The translations under genes were made by a program, and so were the position numbers. The notes beneath the pieces are model-generated. The model had not been told where the DNA came from and made no database searches. It saw only the letters and a list, made by a program, of their open reading frames with translations. Shown one piece after another: positions 44,297 through 51,603 of a stretch of 59,330 bases of DNA; positions within the stretch are counted from its first letter, which is position 1, and each line of letters begins with the position of its first letter. Source of the stretch: a virus. Where the stretch lies: the IMG/VR virus record IMGVR_UViG_3300050821_008403, positions 1-59,330 of that record. One strand, given 5' to 3'.

Positions 44297-44345
44297 CATT
44301 CCCGGCGATCTGCGCCGGCGCGTCAAGGAGCAGGAGCCCAAATGA
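44289..44345 (+). CDS. Possible 18-residue minigene
   Basis: ATG 44289 to TGA 44345 encodes MTDIPGDLRRRVKEQEPK. It overlaps both neighbours in the ATGA style of this operon. Too short for family recognition; it may only serve translational coupling. Confidence 0.25.
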   Translation: MTDIPGDLRRRVKEQEPK

Positions 44346-44626
44346 GAGCCCGCCGCCGCTCCCGCCCTGCCTTCACTGCCCACTTGACGCCGATCGACGA
44401 GCCCCTATCCGATGACTTCATGGCGCCCGAGGAGTTCGTTCAGATCCTTGAGGAGCTCGGGCTGTCGCTGCTCGCTGTCGCTCGCTTGGTCGGGGTCAAC
44501 GAACGAACCCCCCGCCGCTGGGTTAAGGGCAAAACCCCGATTCAGCCGCCGGTGGCGCGCTTCCTGCGCTTCCTGGCCCGCGCCAAAATCTCGCCGATCA
44601 CCGTCATGGAGACGCTCGCCTCATGA
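44342..44626 (+). CDS. Small helix-turn-helix regulator
   Basis: A 94-residue protein. A basic start precedes APEEFVQILEELGLSLLAVA and 'RLVGVNERTPRRWVKGKTPI', a helix-turn-helix with W in the recognition turn as in phage transcriptional regulators. The end, FLRFLARAKISPITVMETL, is also typical. It likely controls middle or late genes. It overlaps the truncated gene that follows by four bases. Confidence 0.6.
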   Translation: MRARRRSRPAFTAHLTPIDEPLSDDFMAPEEFVQILEELGLSLLAVARLVGVNERTPRRWVKGKTPIQPPVARFLRFLARAKISPITVMETLAS

Positions 44627-44700
44627 CCGACCGGCTGACCCTGACCCGTGCCCTTGAGGCCGGCGGTAGACGAGGTCCAACGAATGCCCCCAAGTCGTAG
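44623..44700 (+). pseudogene. Phage gene cut short by an insertion
   Basis: ATG 44623 opens MTDRLTLTRALEAGGRRGPT then stops at 44700. The first 15 residues are the start of a small coiled-coil/membrane phage protein I recognise (…LTRAL.AGG then a helix). Here the frame runs into the 5' flank of the large nuclease-methyltransferase gene, so the original gene was interrupted at about 44670. Confidence 0.45.
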
Positions 44701-47700
44701 AGCTAACGCGACCCGAACGCACGAGCAGACCATCAACACCGCTTTGGCAGAGATATTAGAGGGGTTAGGGCGGACGTGGACCATGCATGCCGAGGACATC
44801 GGACACATTTTTGAGGAAGGCGGCCGGCCGGACATCTTGATTGGAAAATCTGACGGCTGGCCCATTGTCATCGAGGCCGAGGTCGGAAACCACAGGCAAG
44901 CGGAAATTGAGGCAAAGTCGAGGCTAGGAAAGACAATCTCCTCGAACTCCCACAAAGTGCATGCAGCTGTCGCACTGGTCTATGCCGACGACCTAAGAAG
45001 CCATCGCGGGCAACAATTACGTGAGGCTATCCGAACCACACTGTTCGAATACGCTCTTTATTCGAGCGATCAGAACGACCAACCTATTCGCCTTCCGACA
45101 GAAGGGTGGATCGTCGGCGGCATCAAAGAGCTAGCCATCCTCCTCCACCGTTCGAGCATTCCCGCTTGGCGCGTCGAAGCCCTCGCCGATGTGCTGGAAA
45201 GCGGCGTTACCAGAGCTGCAGGCAGCTTTTCAGCTGCTCACCCCGCCGGGAGCGCTCTAGGCCACGATGTTGCGAAACTGTTGGGACAGGTCGACGACAC
45301 CGACGGACAGACTAGGCGAATGGCCATGACGGTCATCGCCGACGCCTTCGTGTTCCACGCCGCTCTCTCCGAAGCCGAGATGATCATCCACGACCCAGCG
45401 AGTCGGGCGGATCGCAGAGTGAGGGAACCGCGCGCATTCAGGCAACAAGGGGCGTTCAGACCGACCGCCATCATCGACGAATGGGAAAGAATCTTAGAAA
45501 TAAATTACTGGCCAATTTTCCATACTGCCAGCAGTATACTACAGGTAATGCCAACGCAACTTGCGGCAACGATCCTAAATCTTCTGTGGGCTACTGCTGA
45601 GCAGCTAATTGTGGGGGGTGTCACGCGGTCACATGACCTTACTGGCGTGGTCTTTCAGAGGCTGATTGCGGACCGGAAGTTCCTCGCAACCTACTACACC
45701 ATGCCCTCCGGCGCGGCGCTGTTGGCGGGTCTCGCACTTCCGATTTCACATCCTCCGGCGAGTGGTAAATGGAGCGACCCCACCGCAGTTTCGAGCCTGC
45801 GAATCGGTGACTTCGCCTGCGGCACCGGAACGCTCCTCTCAACTGCATATCAGAGGATCGGGCTTCTCCACGAGATGCATGGCGGAAACCCGAAAGAATT
45901 GCACCCTGTCATGATGCAACGGGGCTTGGTCGGCCTGGATGTACTCACGGTTGCAGTTCACCTCACCGCAGCCATGCTCGCCGGATCATATCCCGACACG
46001 CCTTTCGCAGGTGAATGCCTTCTCACGATGCCTTACGGCACCCATCAGTGGGGCGTGTGCGTCGGTTCGCTTGATCTGCTCGACCCGCAGACGTCGTTCG
46101 AGATCATCCAGGCGGCCGCCCATACTGCCGGCGGCCGAGGGACCGCGGAGATTCGTGATCTTATGGCCCGAGTTGGTCACGGACATTTCGACTTAGTCAT
46201 TATGAACCCGCCATTCACTCGACATGGGGCGCACGAAGGAGACAGGACTCAGGTTCATAATCCGGCATTTGCCGCGTTCGGCGCAGACGAAGAAGAGCAG
46301 AACAGACTTGCGAACCGGCTCAGCAGGCTTGCGGCCCGAGGCGTGGCGCACGGTCACGCCGGTCTGGCTTCCTATTTTGCCGACCTAGCCGACCGGAAAC
46401 TCGCGGGGGACGGCACTCTCGCTCTCGTGCTGCCGCTTTCGGCAATGAGCGGCAGCTCTTGGGAGAAGGTAAGAACACTGTGGCGCAACAACTACTCTTC
46501 GATCATGGTGGTTACAATTGCCGGTGAGGGGTCACATTTGCGTTCGTTTTCCGCCGACACCGGGATGGCCGAGTGCCTTGTCGTGGCTCGGAAGAGCAGG
46601 GTTCCCGGTGAGAACCGGGCCACTTTCGTAGTGCTTTCAAGACAGCCTGAAAGTTCGTTGCACGGCGAACTTTTGGCCCTAGTAATCTGTGAGGCGGCGA
46701 CAGCTGGGACCGTTAGGCGGCTTGAGGATGGGCCGTTCGGCGGCACGCGTATTCTGCTTGGCGAGGTAGTCGAAGGCGAAGCCATCAATTGCCCGCTTCC
46801 TGCGGAAGGCCCTTGGCCGTTGGTCGGGATCAAGGACCTAAGCTTGGCCCAAACGGCGCACCAACTTTCTTTCGGGCGGCTTTGGATCGAGGGGATGCCG
46901 GCCGCGCACCATGTGTCCGTGCCCGTCGCCCCCCTAGAGCAGATCATCGTCCGCATGGGCCCGCATGATCTCGATATTACCGGGGCACAGGTGAAGGCCG
47001 ACCGGATGCCCCAGGGACCGTTCGAGCTTATCCCAGGCACCGCACCTACTATGGCTTATCCGTCCTTGTGGAATCGCGACAGCGCGAGGGAGCGTCGCCC
47101 GCATGTGGAGCCTGATTCGCATTGCCGCGTTCGGCAAATTCAAGGGCGGATTCCCGCCGCGCTCGCGGAGCGCGCGGAAGCCCGTTGGGCGACGGCTACG
47201 CGTGCTCATTATGGGCGCGACCTTCAATTCAATTCGCAGTCGACCATCGTGGCAATGACTGACCAGCCGACTCTCGGCGGTCGGGCGTGGCCGTCCGTCG
47301 TCTTCGACGATCCACGTCACGAAGTAACCTTTGCCCTCTGGGCAAATTCGACGCTGGGCCTCCTATGTCACTGGTGGATGTCAAACAAGTCGCAGACTGG
47401 TAGAGGGACAACAACGATCACGAGTATCCCGGCAATCTCGACCCTCGACGTGCGGCAGCTATCGGATGATCAGCTAGGAGTGGCCGGCGAGGAATTCGAG
47501 GCCGTAAAGGATTGCCGGCTCCTCCCATTTGATCAGCTCGACGAAGATGAAGCGCGAGCAAACTTGGATCGCCGGCTTCTCGTCAACGTGCTGGGTTTGT
47601 CAGCAACCCTTTGTGACCCCAACGGGCCTATGGAGCGTCTCCGCCGCAAGCTCGCCGCAGAACCGCAGATTCGCGGTGGCAAACAAACTCGGCTCGTATT

Positions 47701-47734
47701 CACCGAGGACGGAGAGGAAAGCGTCCCACGTTAG
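44684..47734 (+). CDS. Single-chain nuclease-methyltransferase (type IIG/BREX-like restriction enzyme)
   Basis: From ATG 44684 the product is 1016 residues. Residues about 15-110 look like a PD-(D/E)XK nuclease: GRPDILIGK with Asp50, then VIEAEVG with E64 and E66, although no Lys occupies the usual place. A helical region with RLIADRKFLATYYTMPSGA near 327-345 precedes the N6-adenine methylase core: SAM motif DFACGTGTLL at 376-385 and catalytic NPPF at 508-511. Residues about 700-950 would be the target-recognition part. A single chain with all three functions is the plan of type IIG enzymes; BREX/DISARM methylases lack the nuclease. It has lower GC than its surroundings, lies between interrupted phage genes and is probably cargo for excluding other phages. 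Confidence 0.7.
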   Translation: MPPSRRANATRTHEQTINTALAEILEGLGRTWTMHAEDIGHIFEEGGRPDILIGKSDGWPIVIEAEVGNHRQAEIEAKSRLGKTISSNSHKVHAAVALVYADDLRSHRGQQLREAIRTTLFEYALYSSDQNDQPIRLPTEGWIVGGIKELAILLHRSSIPAWRVEALADVLESGVTRAAGSFSAAHPAGSALGHDVAKLLGQVDDTDGQTRRMAMTVIADAFVFHAALSEAEMIIHDPASRADRRVREPRAFRQQGAFRPTAIIDEWERILEINYWPIFHTASSILQVMPTQLAATILNLLWATAEQLIVGGVTRSHDLTGVVFQRLIADRKFLATYYTMPSGAALLAGLALPISHPPASGKWSDPTAVSSLRIGDFACGTGTLLSTAYQRIGLLHEMHGGNPKELHPVMMQRGLVGLDVLTVAVHLTAAMLAGSYPDTPFAGECLLTMPYGTHQWGVCVGSLDLLDPQTSFEIIQAAAHTAGGRGTAEIRDLMARVGHGHFDLVIMNPPFTRHGAHEGDRTQVHNPAFAAFGADEEEQNRLANRLSRLAARGVAHGHAGLASYFADLADRKLAGDGTLALVLPLSAMSGSSWEKVRTLWRNNYSSIMVVTIAGEGSHLRSFSADTGMAECLVVARKSRVPGENRATFVVLSRQPESSLHGELLALVICEAATAGTVRRLEDGPFGGTRILLGEVVEGEAINCPLPAEGPWPLVGIKDLSLAQTAHQLSFGRLWIEGMPAAHHVSVPVAPLEQIIVRMGPHDLDITGAQVKADRMPQGPFELIPGTAPTMAYPSLWNRDSARERRPHVEPDSHCRVRQIQGRIPAALAERAEARWATATRAHYGRDLQFNSQSTIVAMTDQPTLGGRAWPSVVFDDPRHEVTFALWANSTLGLLCHWWMSNKSQTGRGTTTITSIPAISTLDVRQLSDDQLGVAGEEFEAVKDCRLLPFDQLDEDEARANLDRRLLVNVLGLSATLCDPNGPMERLRRKLAAEPQIRGGKQTRLVFTEDGEESVPR

Positions 47735-47746
47735 GTCGATTGAGTT

Positions 47747-47872
47747 TTGACCCTAGAGCCTGCGCAGCCGTTCGATGCCGGCGGCCCTGGCGGGCGCAGG
47801 ACGGCCATCGCGGCCGCGGCCGGGGCCTGGGATAGCGGGCCGCGGCCAAAGCCCGTCCTGGGGCATCTGTGA
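47747..47872 (+). CDS. Possible 41-residue frame or 3' remnant of interrupted gene
   Basis: In the 182-base gap after the methyltransferase, a frame from TTG 47747 reads QPFDAGGPGGRRTAIAAAAG then 'PKPVLGHL' and stops. It looks coding-like and may be the tail of the phage gene whose start lies at 44623. No good ribosome site is seen. Confidence 0.2.
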   Translation: MTLEPAQPFDAGGPGGRRTAIAAAAGAWDSGPRPKPVLGHL

Positions 47873-47916
47873 GGCAGCTTGACCATCGCGCGGTTTGACG
47901 GTGTTTTGCTGCACTC

Positions 47917-48399
47917 ATGGCTTATTGGGCGGTCGCTCGCACCCTGCCGAGGCGCGAAAGTGTCGCCGCTGAGCGCCTGAACACGGCCGGCTTTGAAACC
48001 TTCGCCCCGGAAACCAAAACCGGGCGTGGCGAGGCGCCGCTGTTCCCGGGCTACCTGTTCGTCCGTATCGTCGCTCGCTGGCGCGCCGTCGACCGCACGA
48101 TCGGCATCATCGGCCTGATCAAGTTCGGCGAAGTGCCGGCGAAGTGCCCGGACGCCGAGATCGCCAAACTGCAAGGCCAGCTCGATGCTGACGGCCTCGT
48201 GAGTCTGCCGCACCGCCCGCCTAAGCCCGCCCGGCCGACGCCCGGCGCCCAGGTGCGCATCGCGGCCGGCCCGTTCCGCGGCTTCACCGCCATCTATGCC
48301 GGCATGACCGCGCGAGACCGCGAGCGCGTGCTCATCGATCTGCTCGGCCGCCAGGCGCTCGTCGAACTGCGCACCGGCCAAATCTTTCAGTCAGCTTGA
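47917..48399 (+). CDS. NusG/RfaH-like transcription factor
   Basis: A 160-residue protein with an NGN domain (AYWAVARTLPRRESVAAERL, NTAGFETFAPE, then PLFPGYLFVRIV near 45-56) and a C-terminal KOW motif (PGAQVRIAAGPFRGFTAIY near 108-126). This is the NusG-paralogue plan; RfaH-type members antiterminate at specific operons. Being placed just ahead of the packaging and head genes, it may act as the late antiterminator of the phage. The start ATG 47917 is followed by the conserved segment directly. Confidence 0.8.
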   Translation: MAYWAVARTLPRRESVAAERLNTAGFETFAPETKTGRGEAPLFPGYLFVRIVARWRAVDRTIGIIGLIKFGEVPAKCPDAEIAKLQGQLDADGLVSLPHRPPKPARPTPGAQVRIAAGPFRGFTAIYAGMTARDRERVLIDLLGRQALVELRTGQIFQSA

Positions 48400-48473
48400 A
48401 CTTGCGCAGGCCGCGCGGCCGCGCTACACCATGCTCCGCTAGCCGGCGAATCGTCGAGGGAAGTTCAAGCCGT

Positions 48474-48908
48474 ATGGACTCTCCCCACCGCGCGGAGCGT
48501 TGCGCTCCCCCACCCCAATTTCAGCCTTGGCGTCGCTGGTACAGCTTGCAACGCTGGCGGAAGCGGGCTCTCGATCAGCTCCGGCGCCAACCGCTATGCG
48601 CCAACTGCCTAACTCAGGGTAGGATCATTGTCGCTACCGTCGCCGATCATCACCCACCGCATCGCGGCGACTGGAACGCCTTCCGCCTCGGCCCCTTGCA
48701 ATCGCTCTGCTTCGATTGCCACAACCGCAAATGGGCGGAGGATGCGCGTGGTTATCGTTGTGACATCGACGCCGACGGCCTGCCGCTCGACGCCAGGCAT
48801 CCCTTCAATCAGAGGCCGCGTCGTTACACCGGCTGGCAACCAGAGCCAGGTCCGCGGCCGGCTCCTCCAACCACCGGGACGGGAGTGCAACCGCCCTCGC
48901 GACCCTGA
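48474..48908 (+). CDS. HNH endonuclease
   Basis: A 144-residue protein from ATG 48474. The HNH core is RRQPLCANCLTQGR (first Cys pair), VADHHPPHRGD (catalytic HH), then LQSLCFDCHNRKWAEDARG (second Cys pair and N-R-K). A short HNH protein immediately ahead of the terminase genes is the usual partner of HK97-type packaging, where it nicks cohesive sites. An earlier in-frame ATG at 48396 overlaps the NusG-like stop and adds low-complexity sequence. Confidence 0.8.
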   Translation: MDSPHRAERCAPPPQFQPWRRWYSLQRWRKRALDQLRRQPLCANCLTQGRIIVATVADHHPPHRGDWNAFRLGPLQSLCFDCHNRKWAEDARGYRCDIDADGLPLDARHPFNQRPRRYTGWQPEPGPRPAPPTTGTGVQPPSRP

Positions 48909-48912
48909 CCCG

Positions 48913-49089
48913 GTGAGGCGGCGGTCCGAGCTTTTGGCCCCGGCTCCCCGCCGCCAACGCTTACCCGCCTGCTGGCGCTACCCGCGGCGCCGCTGCCCCG
49001 GCGAATGCCAATACGGGCTCAGGCCCGACGAATGCTGGCACCAGCTCGCCATGGGGCACATGGGGGACCACCGGGCACATCGAAGCTGA
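48913..49089 (+). CDS. Small Cys-containing phage protein
   Basis: GTG 48913 to TGA 49089 encodes 58 residues: a basic start, then CRYPRRR-type and CPGECQYGLRPDECWHQLAM, with Cys and His that could bind zinc. It starts five bases after the HNH stop and overlaps the next ATG by one base, suggesting a coupled series of small genes. Confidence 0.4.
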   Translation: MRRRSELLAPAPRRQRLPACWRYPRRRCPGECQYGLRPDECWHQLAMGHMGDHRAHRS

Positions 49090-49217
49090 TGGCGGGGGGG
49101 CGACGCGAAAAAATCTCCGCCGCTGAAACCGCGGGCGTCGGAGCGCCATCGTTCTGGCGGCTGCACATTCGGGGGGTGGTGATACGAGGTCGGCCGCCGG
49201 TCCGCGGCGGTGCGTGA
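49089..49217 (+). CDS. Small basic phage protein
   Basis: ATG 49089 shares a base with the preceding stop (TGATG) and encodes 42 residues (GRREKISAAETAGVGAPSFW, then 'GVVIRGRPPVRGG'). Basic, no membrane segment. Coupling is the main support; function unknown. Confidence 0.35.
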   Translation: MAGGRREKISAAETAGVGAPSFWRLHIRGVVIRGRPPVRGGA

Positions 49218-49230
49218 GAGGTGAGACGCG

Positions 49231-49332
49231 GTGAATGACCTGTGGGCGACGGTGAGCCGCTATCCGATGTTCGCCATCGGCGCGCTGATCCTGCTCGCCG
49301 TGCTGTGCTGGCTGATCTTTTTCCGAGTTTGA
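49231..49332 (+). CDS. Small single-pass membrane protein
   Basis: GTG 49231 to TGA 49332 encodes 33 residues: MNDLWATVSRYPMFAIG followed by a hydrophobic helix (ALILLAVLCWLIFF) and a terminal Arg-Val. A weak GAGAGGTGAG site lies upstream. It resembles small phage membrane peptides and could be a holin-like or anchor peptide, but no lysis partner is adjacent. Confidence 0.45.
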   Translation: MNDLWATVSRYPMFAIGALILLAVLCWLIFFRV

Positions 49333-49348
49333 CCGCGAAAGGAAACCA

Positions 49349-51103
49349 ATGACCGACGATCCGCGCGAAGAGAGCGAAGAATATTCTTGCCCGCCCGTGC
49401 CGCCGACGCCCGGCGAGCCCGATGCGCCTCCTGATGCGCAGCTCCCCGAGGGTGGAGAAGGCACGCAACTACCCGAGCGAGGTGGTCGCCGCGTCGCCGC
49501 TATCCGTTGGCTGCATCGTCGGAAGAAGCGCCGCGACAGCAAGCCCAACATCCTGGTCATCATGTCGGATGACGTCGGTATCTCCAACATCTCAGCCTAC
49601 ACGCACGGCATTCAGGGCTTCCGCACCGAGAACATCGACCGTCTGGCGCGCGAAGGGGCGATCTTCACCGATTGCTATGGCCAGCAAAGCTGCACCGCCG
49701 GCCGTTCGGCCTTCATCCTCGGGCAATGCCCGTTCAGGACCGGCTTGACTGCGGTCGGCCTGCCGGGTTCGCCGCACGGCATTCCCGATTGGGCGCCGAC
49801 CCTGGGCGATCTGCTCAAGGAGCAAGGCTACCGCACCGGCCAGTTCGGCAAGAACCACCTTGGCGATTGGAACAAGCATTTGCCGACGCTGCACGGCTTC
49901 GATGAGTTCTACGGCAACCTCTACCACCTCAACACGAGCGAGGAGCCGGAGGGCGAATTCTACCCCAAAGACCCGGCCTTCCTGGCGGCCTATGGCCCGC
50001 GCGGCGTGCTGGATTGCCGGGCCACCGATCGCGCTCCGCCCGACGTGCGCGAAGACCCGCGCTTCGGCCCGCAGGGCAACCAGATCATCCGCGACACCGG
50101 GCCGCTGACGCGGGCTCGGATGCCGAACTTTGACGATGGCGAGGTGGAGCCGCGGGCCGCCAAATTCATGAGCGATGCGGTCAAGGCCAAGGAGCCGTTC
50201 TTCTGCTGGTTCTGCCCGAGCCGCCTACACGTCTTCACCCGCCTCAAGGAGGAGAGCCAGGGCAAGACCGGCGTCGGCCTTTACGGCGATGGGATGCTCG
50301 AGCACGACAACGCCGTCGGCCGCCTGCTCAAGCTGTTGGATGATCTCAAGGTCGCCGACGACACCATCGTCATCTGGACGACCGACAACGGCGCCGAGCT
50401 TGCCAGCTGGCCGGATGGCGGCAACACCCCGTTCCACGGCGAGAAGGGCACGACCTCGGAAGGCGGCTTCCGCGTGCCATTCCTGATGCGCTGGCCCGGT
50501 GTCATCGATCCCGGCACCTGGGAGAACGCCATGTTCTCCTTCGAGGACGTCTTGCCGACGCTGATGGCGGCCGCCGGCGAGGACAACATCGTCGAGGATC
50601 TGCGGGGCGCAGGCCGGCGCTCGCGACGCCGCAAGGATACCACCTGGAAGGTGCACCTCGATGGCTTCAACTTCATGCCCTACTTCCTGGGCGAGGTCGA
50701 TCATTCGCCGCGCGAATCCTTCCTGTATTTCGGCCAGACGGGCGAACTCAACGCGGTGCGCTGGAACGATTGGAAGGTCAGCTTCGCCCATATCGAAGGC
50801 AACATGTTCACCGGGGTGCGCTCCATCCCGGCGGCGCCGACCATCAACAACTTGCGCGCCGACCCCTACGAAGTGATGCACATGGAAAGCGAGATGTATC
50901 TGCGCTTCTACGCCGATCAGCTTTGGCTGTTCGTGCCGGTCGGGCAGAAGATCGCCGAGTTCGTGCAATCGATGCGCGGCTTCCCCAACCAGCAAGGCCC
51001 GCTGGCGCAGCCGAGCGATCTTAATTACGCTCTCATCAGCGTGGCCGAATGGGCGGCGCGCTTTGCCGACCCGCGCAAGTTCATGATCAACGCCTTCGAC
51101 TGA
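49349..51103 (+). CDS. Arylsulfatase-family enzyme encoded in the packaging region
   Basis: A 584-residue type I sulfatase. After a Pro/acidic N-terminus and a basic run (HRRKKRRDS), the core starts with PNILVIMSDDVG (metal Asp74-Asp75). The formylglycine motif is CTAGR at residues 115-119, followed by GQFGKNHLGDW near 164-175 (catalytic Lys and His) and 'WTTDNGAE' near 345 (metal Asp-Asn). All key residues are present, so hydrolysis of a sulfate ester is expected after host conversion of Cys115 to formylglycine. There is no signal peptide, so it would be cytoplasmic or packaged with the virion. The gene sits between HNH and terminase genes in matching composition, a very unusual place. Confidence 0.8.
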   Translation: MTDDPREESEEYSCPPVPPTPGEPDAPPDAQLPEGGEGTQLPERGGRRVAAIRWLHRRKKRRDSKPNILVIMSDDVGISNISAYTHGIQGFRTENIDRLAREGAIFTDCYGQQSCTAGRSAFILGQCPFRTGLTAVGLPGSPHGIPDWAPTLGDLLKEQGYRTGQFGKNHLGDWNKHLPTLHGFDEFYGNLYHLNTSEEPEGEFYPKDPAFLAAYGPRGVLDCRATDRAPPDVREDPRFGPQGNQIIRDTGPLTRARMPNFDDGEVEPRAAKFMSDAVKAKEPFFCWFCPSRLHVFTRLKEESQGKTGVGLYGDGMLEHDNAVGRLLKLLDDLKVADDTIVIWTTDNGAELASWPDGGNTPFHGEKGTTSEGGFRVPFLMRWPGVIDPGTWENAMFSFEDVLPTLMAAAGEDNIVEDLRGAGRRSRRRKDTTWKVHLDGFNFMPYFLGEVDHSPRESFLYFGQTGELNAVRWNDWKVSFAHIEGNMFTGVRSIPAAPTINNLRADPYEVMHMESEMYLRFYADQLWLFVPVGQKIAEFVQSMRGFPNQQGPLAQPSDLNYALISVAEWAARFADPRKFMINAFD

Positions 51104-51111
51104 GGTCACGC

Positions 51112-51603
51112 ATGCGGCCAGGCAAACGACCGATGCCGACGCATCTGAAGCTACTCCGAGGCAATCCGGGGCAGCGCTCGCTTAATCGCAACGAGCCGAT
51201 GCCGACGCTGCCGGAGCGGCCGCCGGACCCGCCGGAGTGGATCGAAGGCTACGCTCGCGAAGAATGGGGCCGTATCATCATCGAGGCCTTCCGGCTCAAG
51301 CTGGTGACGTCGATGGACCTCAATCCGCTGGCCGCCTATTGCAAGGCCTACGCGCGCTGGCGTACGGCGGAGGAAACCATCGCCGCGATGGCCGAACGCG
51401 ATCAAGTCATGCACGGCCTCATCGTCAAGACGCAGAGCGGCGGCGCCACCCCCAATCCGCTGGTCTGGATTGCTCAAAGCGCCGCGCGCGATATGGTTCG
51501 CTATGCAGCCGAGTTCGGACTTACCCCAGCCGCCCGGTCGCGGATCGCCGCCATCGACGCCGCCGGGAAGACGGGTAAATTCACCGGCTTCCTGGCAAGT
51601 TAA
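51112..51603 (+). CDS. Terminase small subunit, P27 family
   Basis: A 163-residue protein starting ATG 51112, with the P27 signature PTHLKLLRGNPGQRSLNRNE near residues 10-29 and 'PPEWIEGYAREEW' near 41, then helices containing LAAYCKAYARWRTAEETI. P27 proteins bind phage DNA at the packaging start and recruit the large subunit. It begins eight bases after the sulfatase stop and overlaps the large-subunit frame. Confidence 0.85.
   Translation: MRPGKRPMPTHLKLLRGNPGQRSLNRNEPMPTLPERPPDPPEWIEGYAREEWGRIIIEAFRLKLVTSMDLNPLAAYCKAYARWRTAEETIAAMAERDQVMHGLIVKTQSGGATPNPLVWIAQSAARDMVRYAAEFGLTPAARSRIAAIDAAGKTGKFTGFLAS

Noticed and set aside
50225-51109. 294-residue minus-strand frame opposite the sulfatase
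   Set aside because: Shadow of a gene with all sulfatase motifs intact; no ribosome site or recognised domain.
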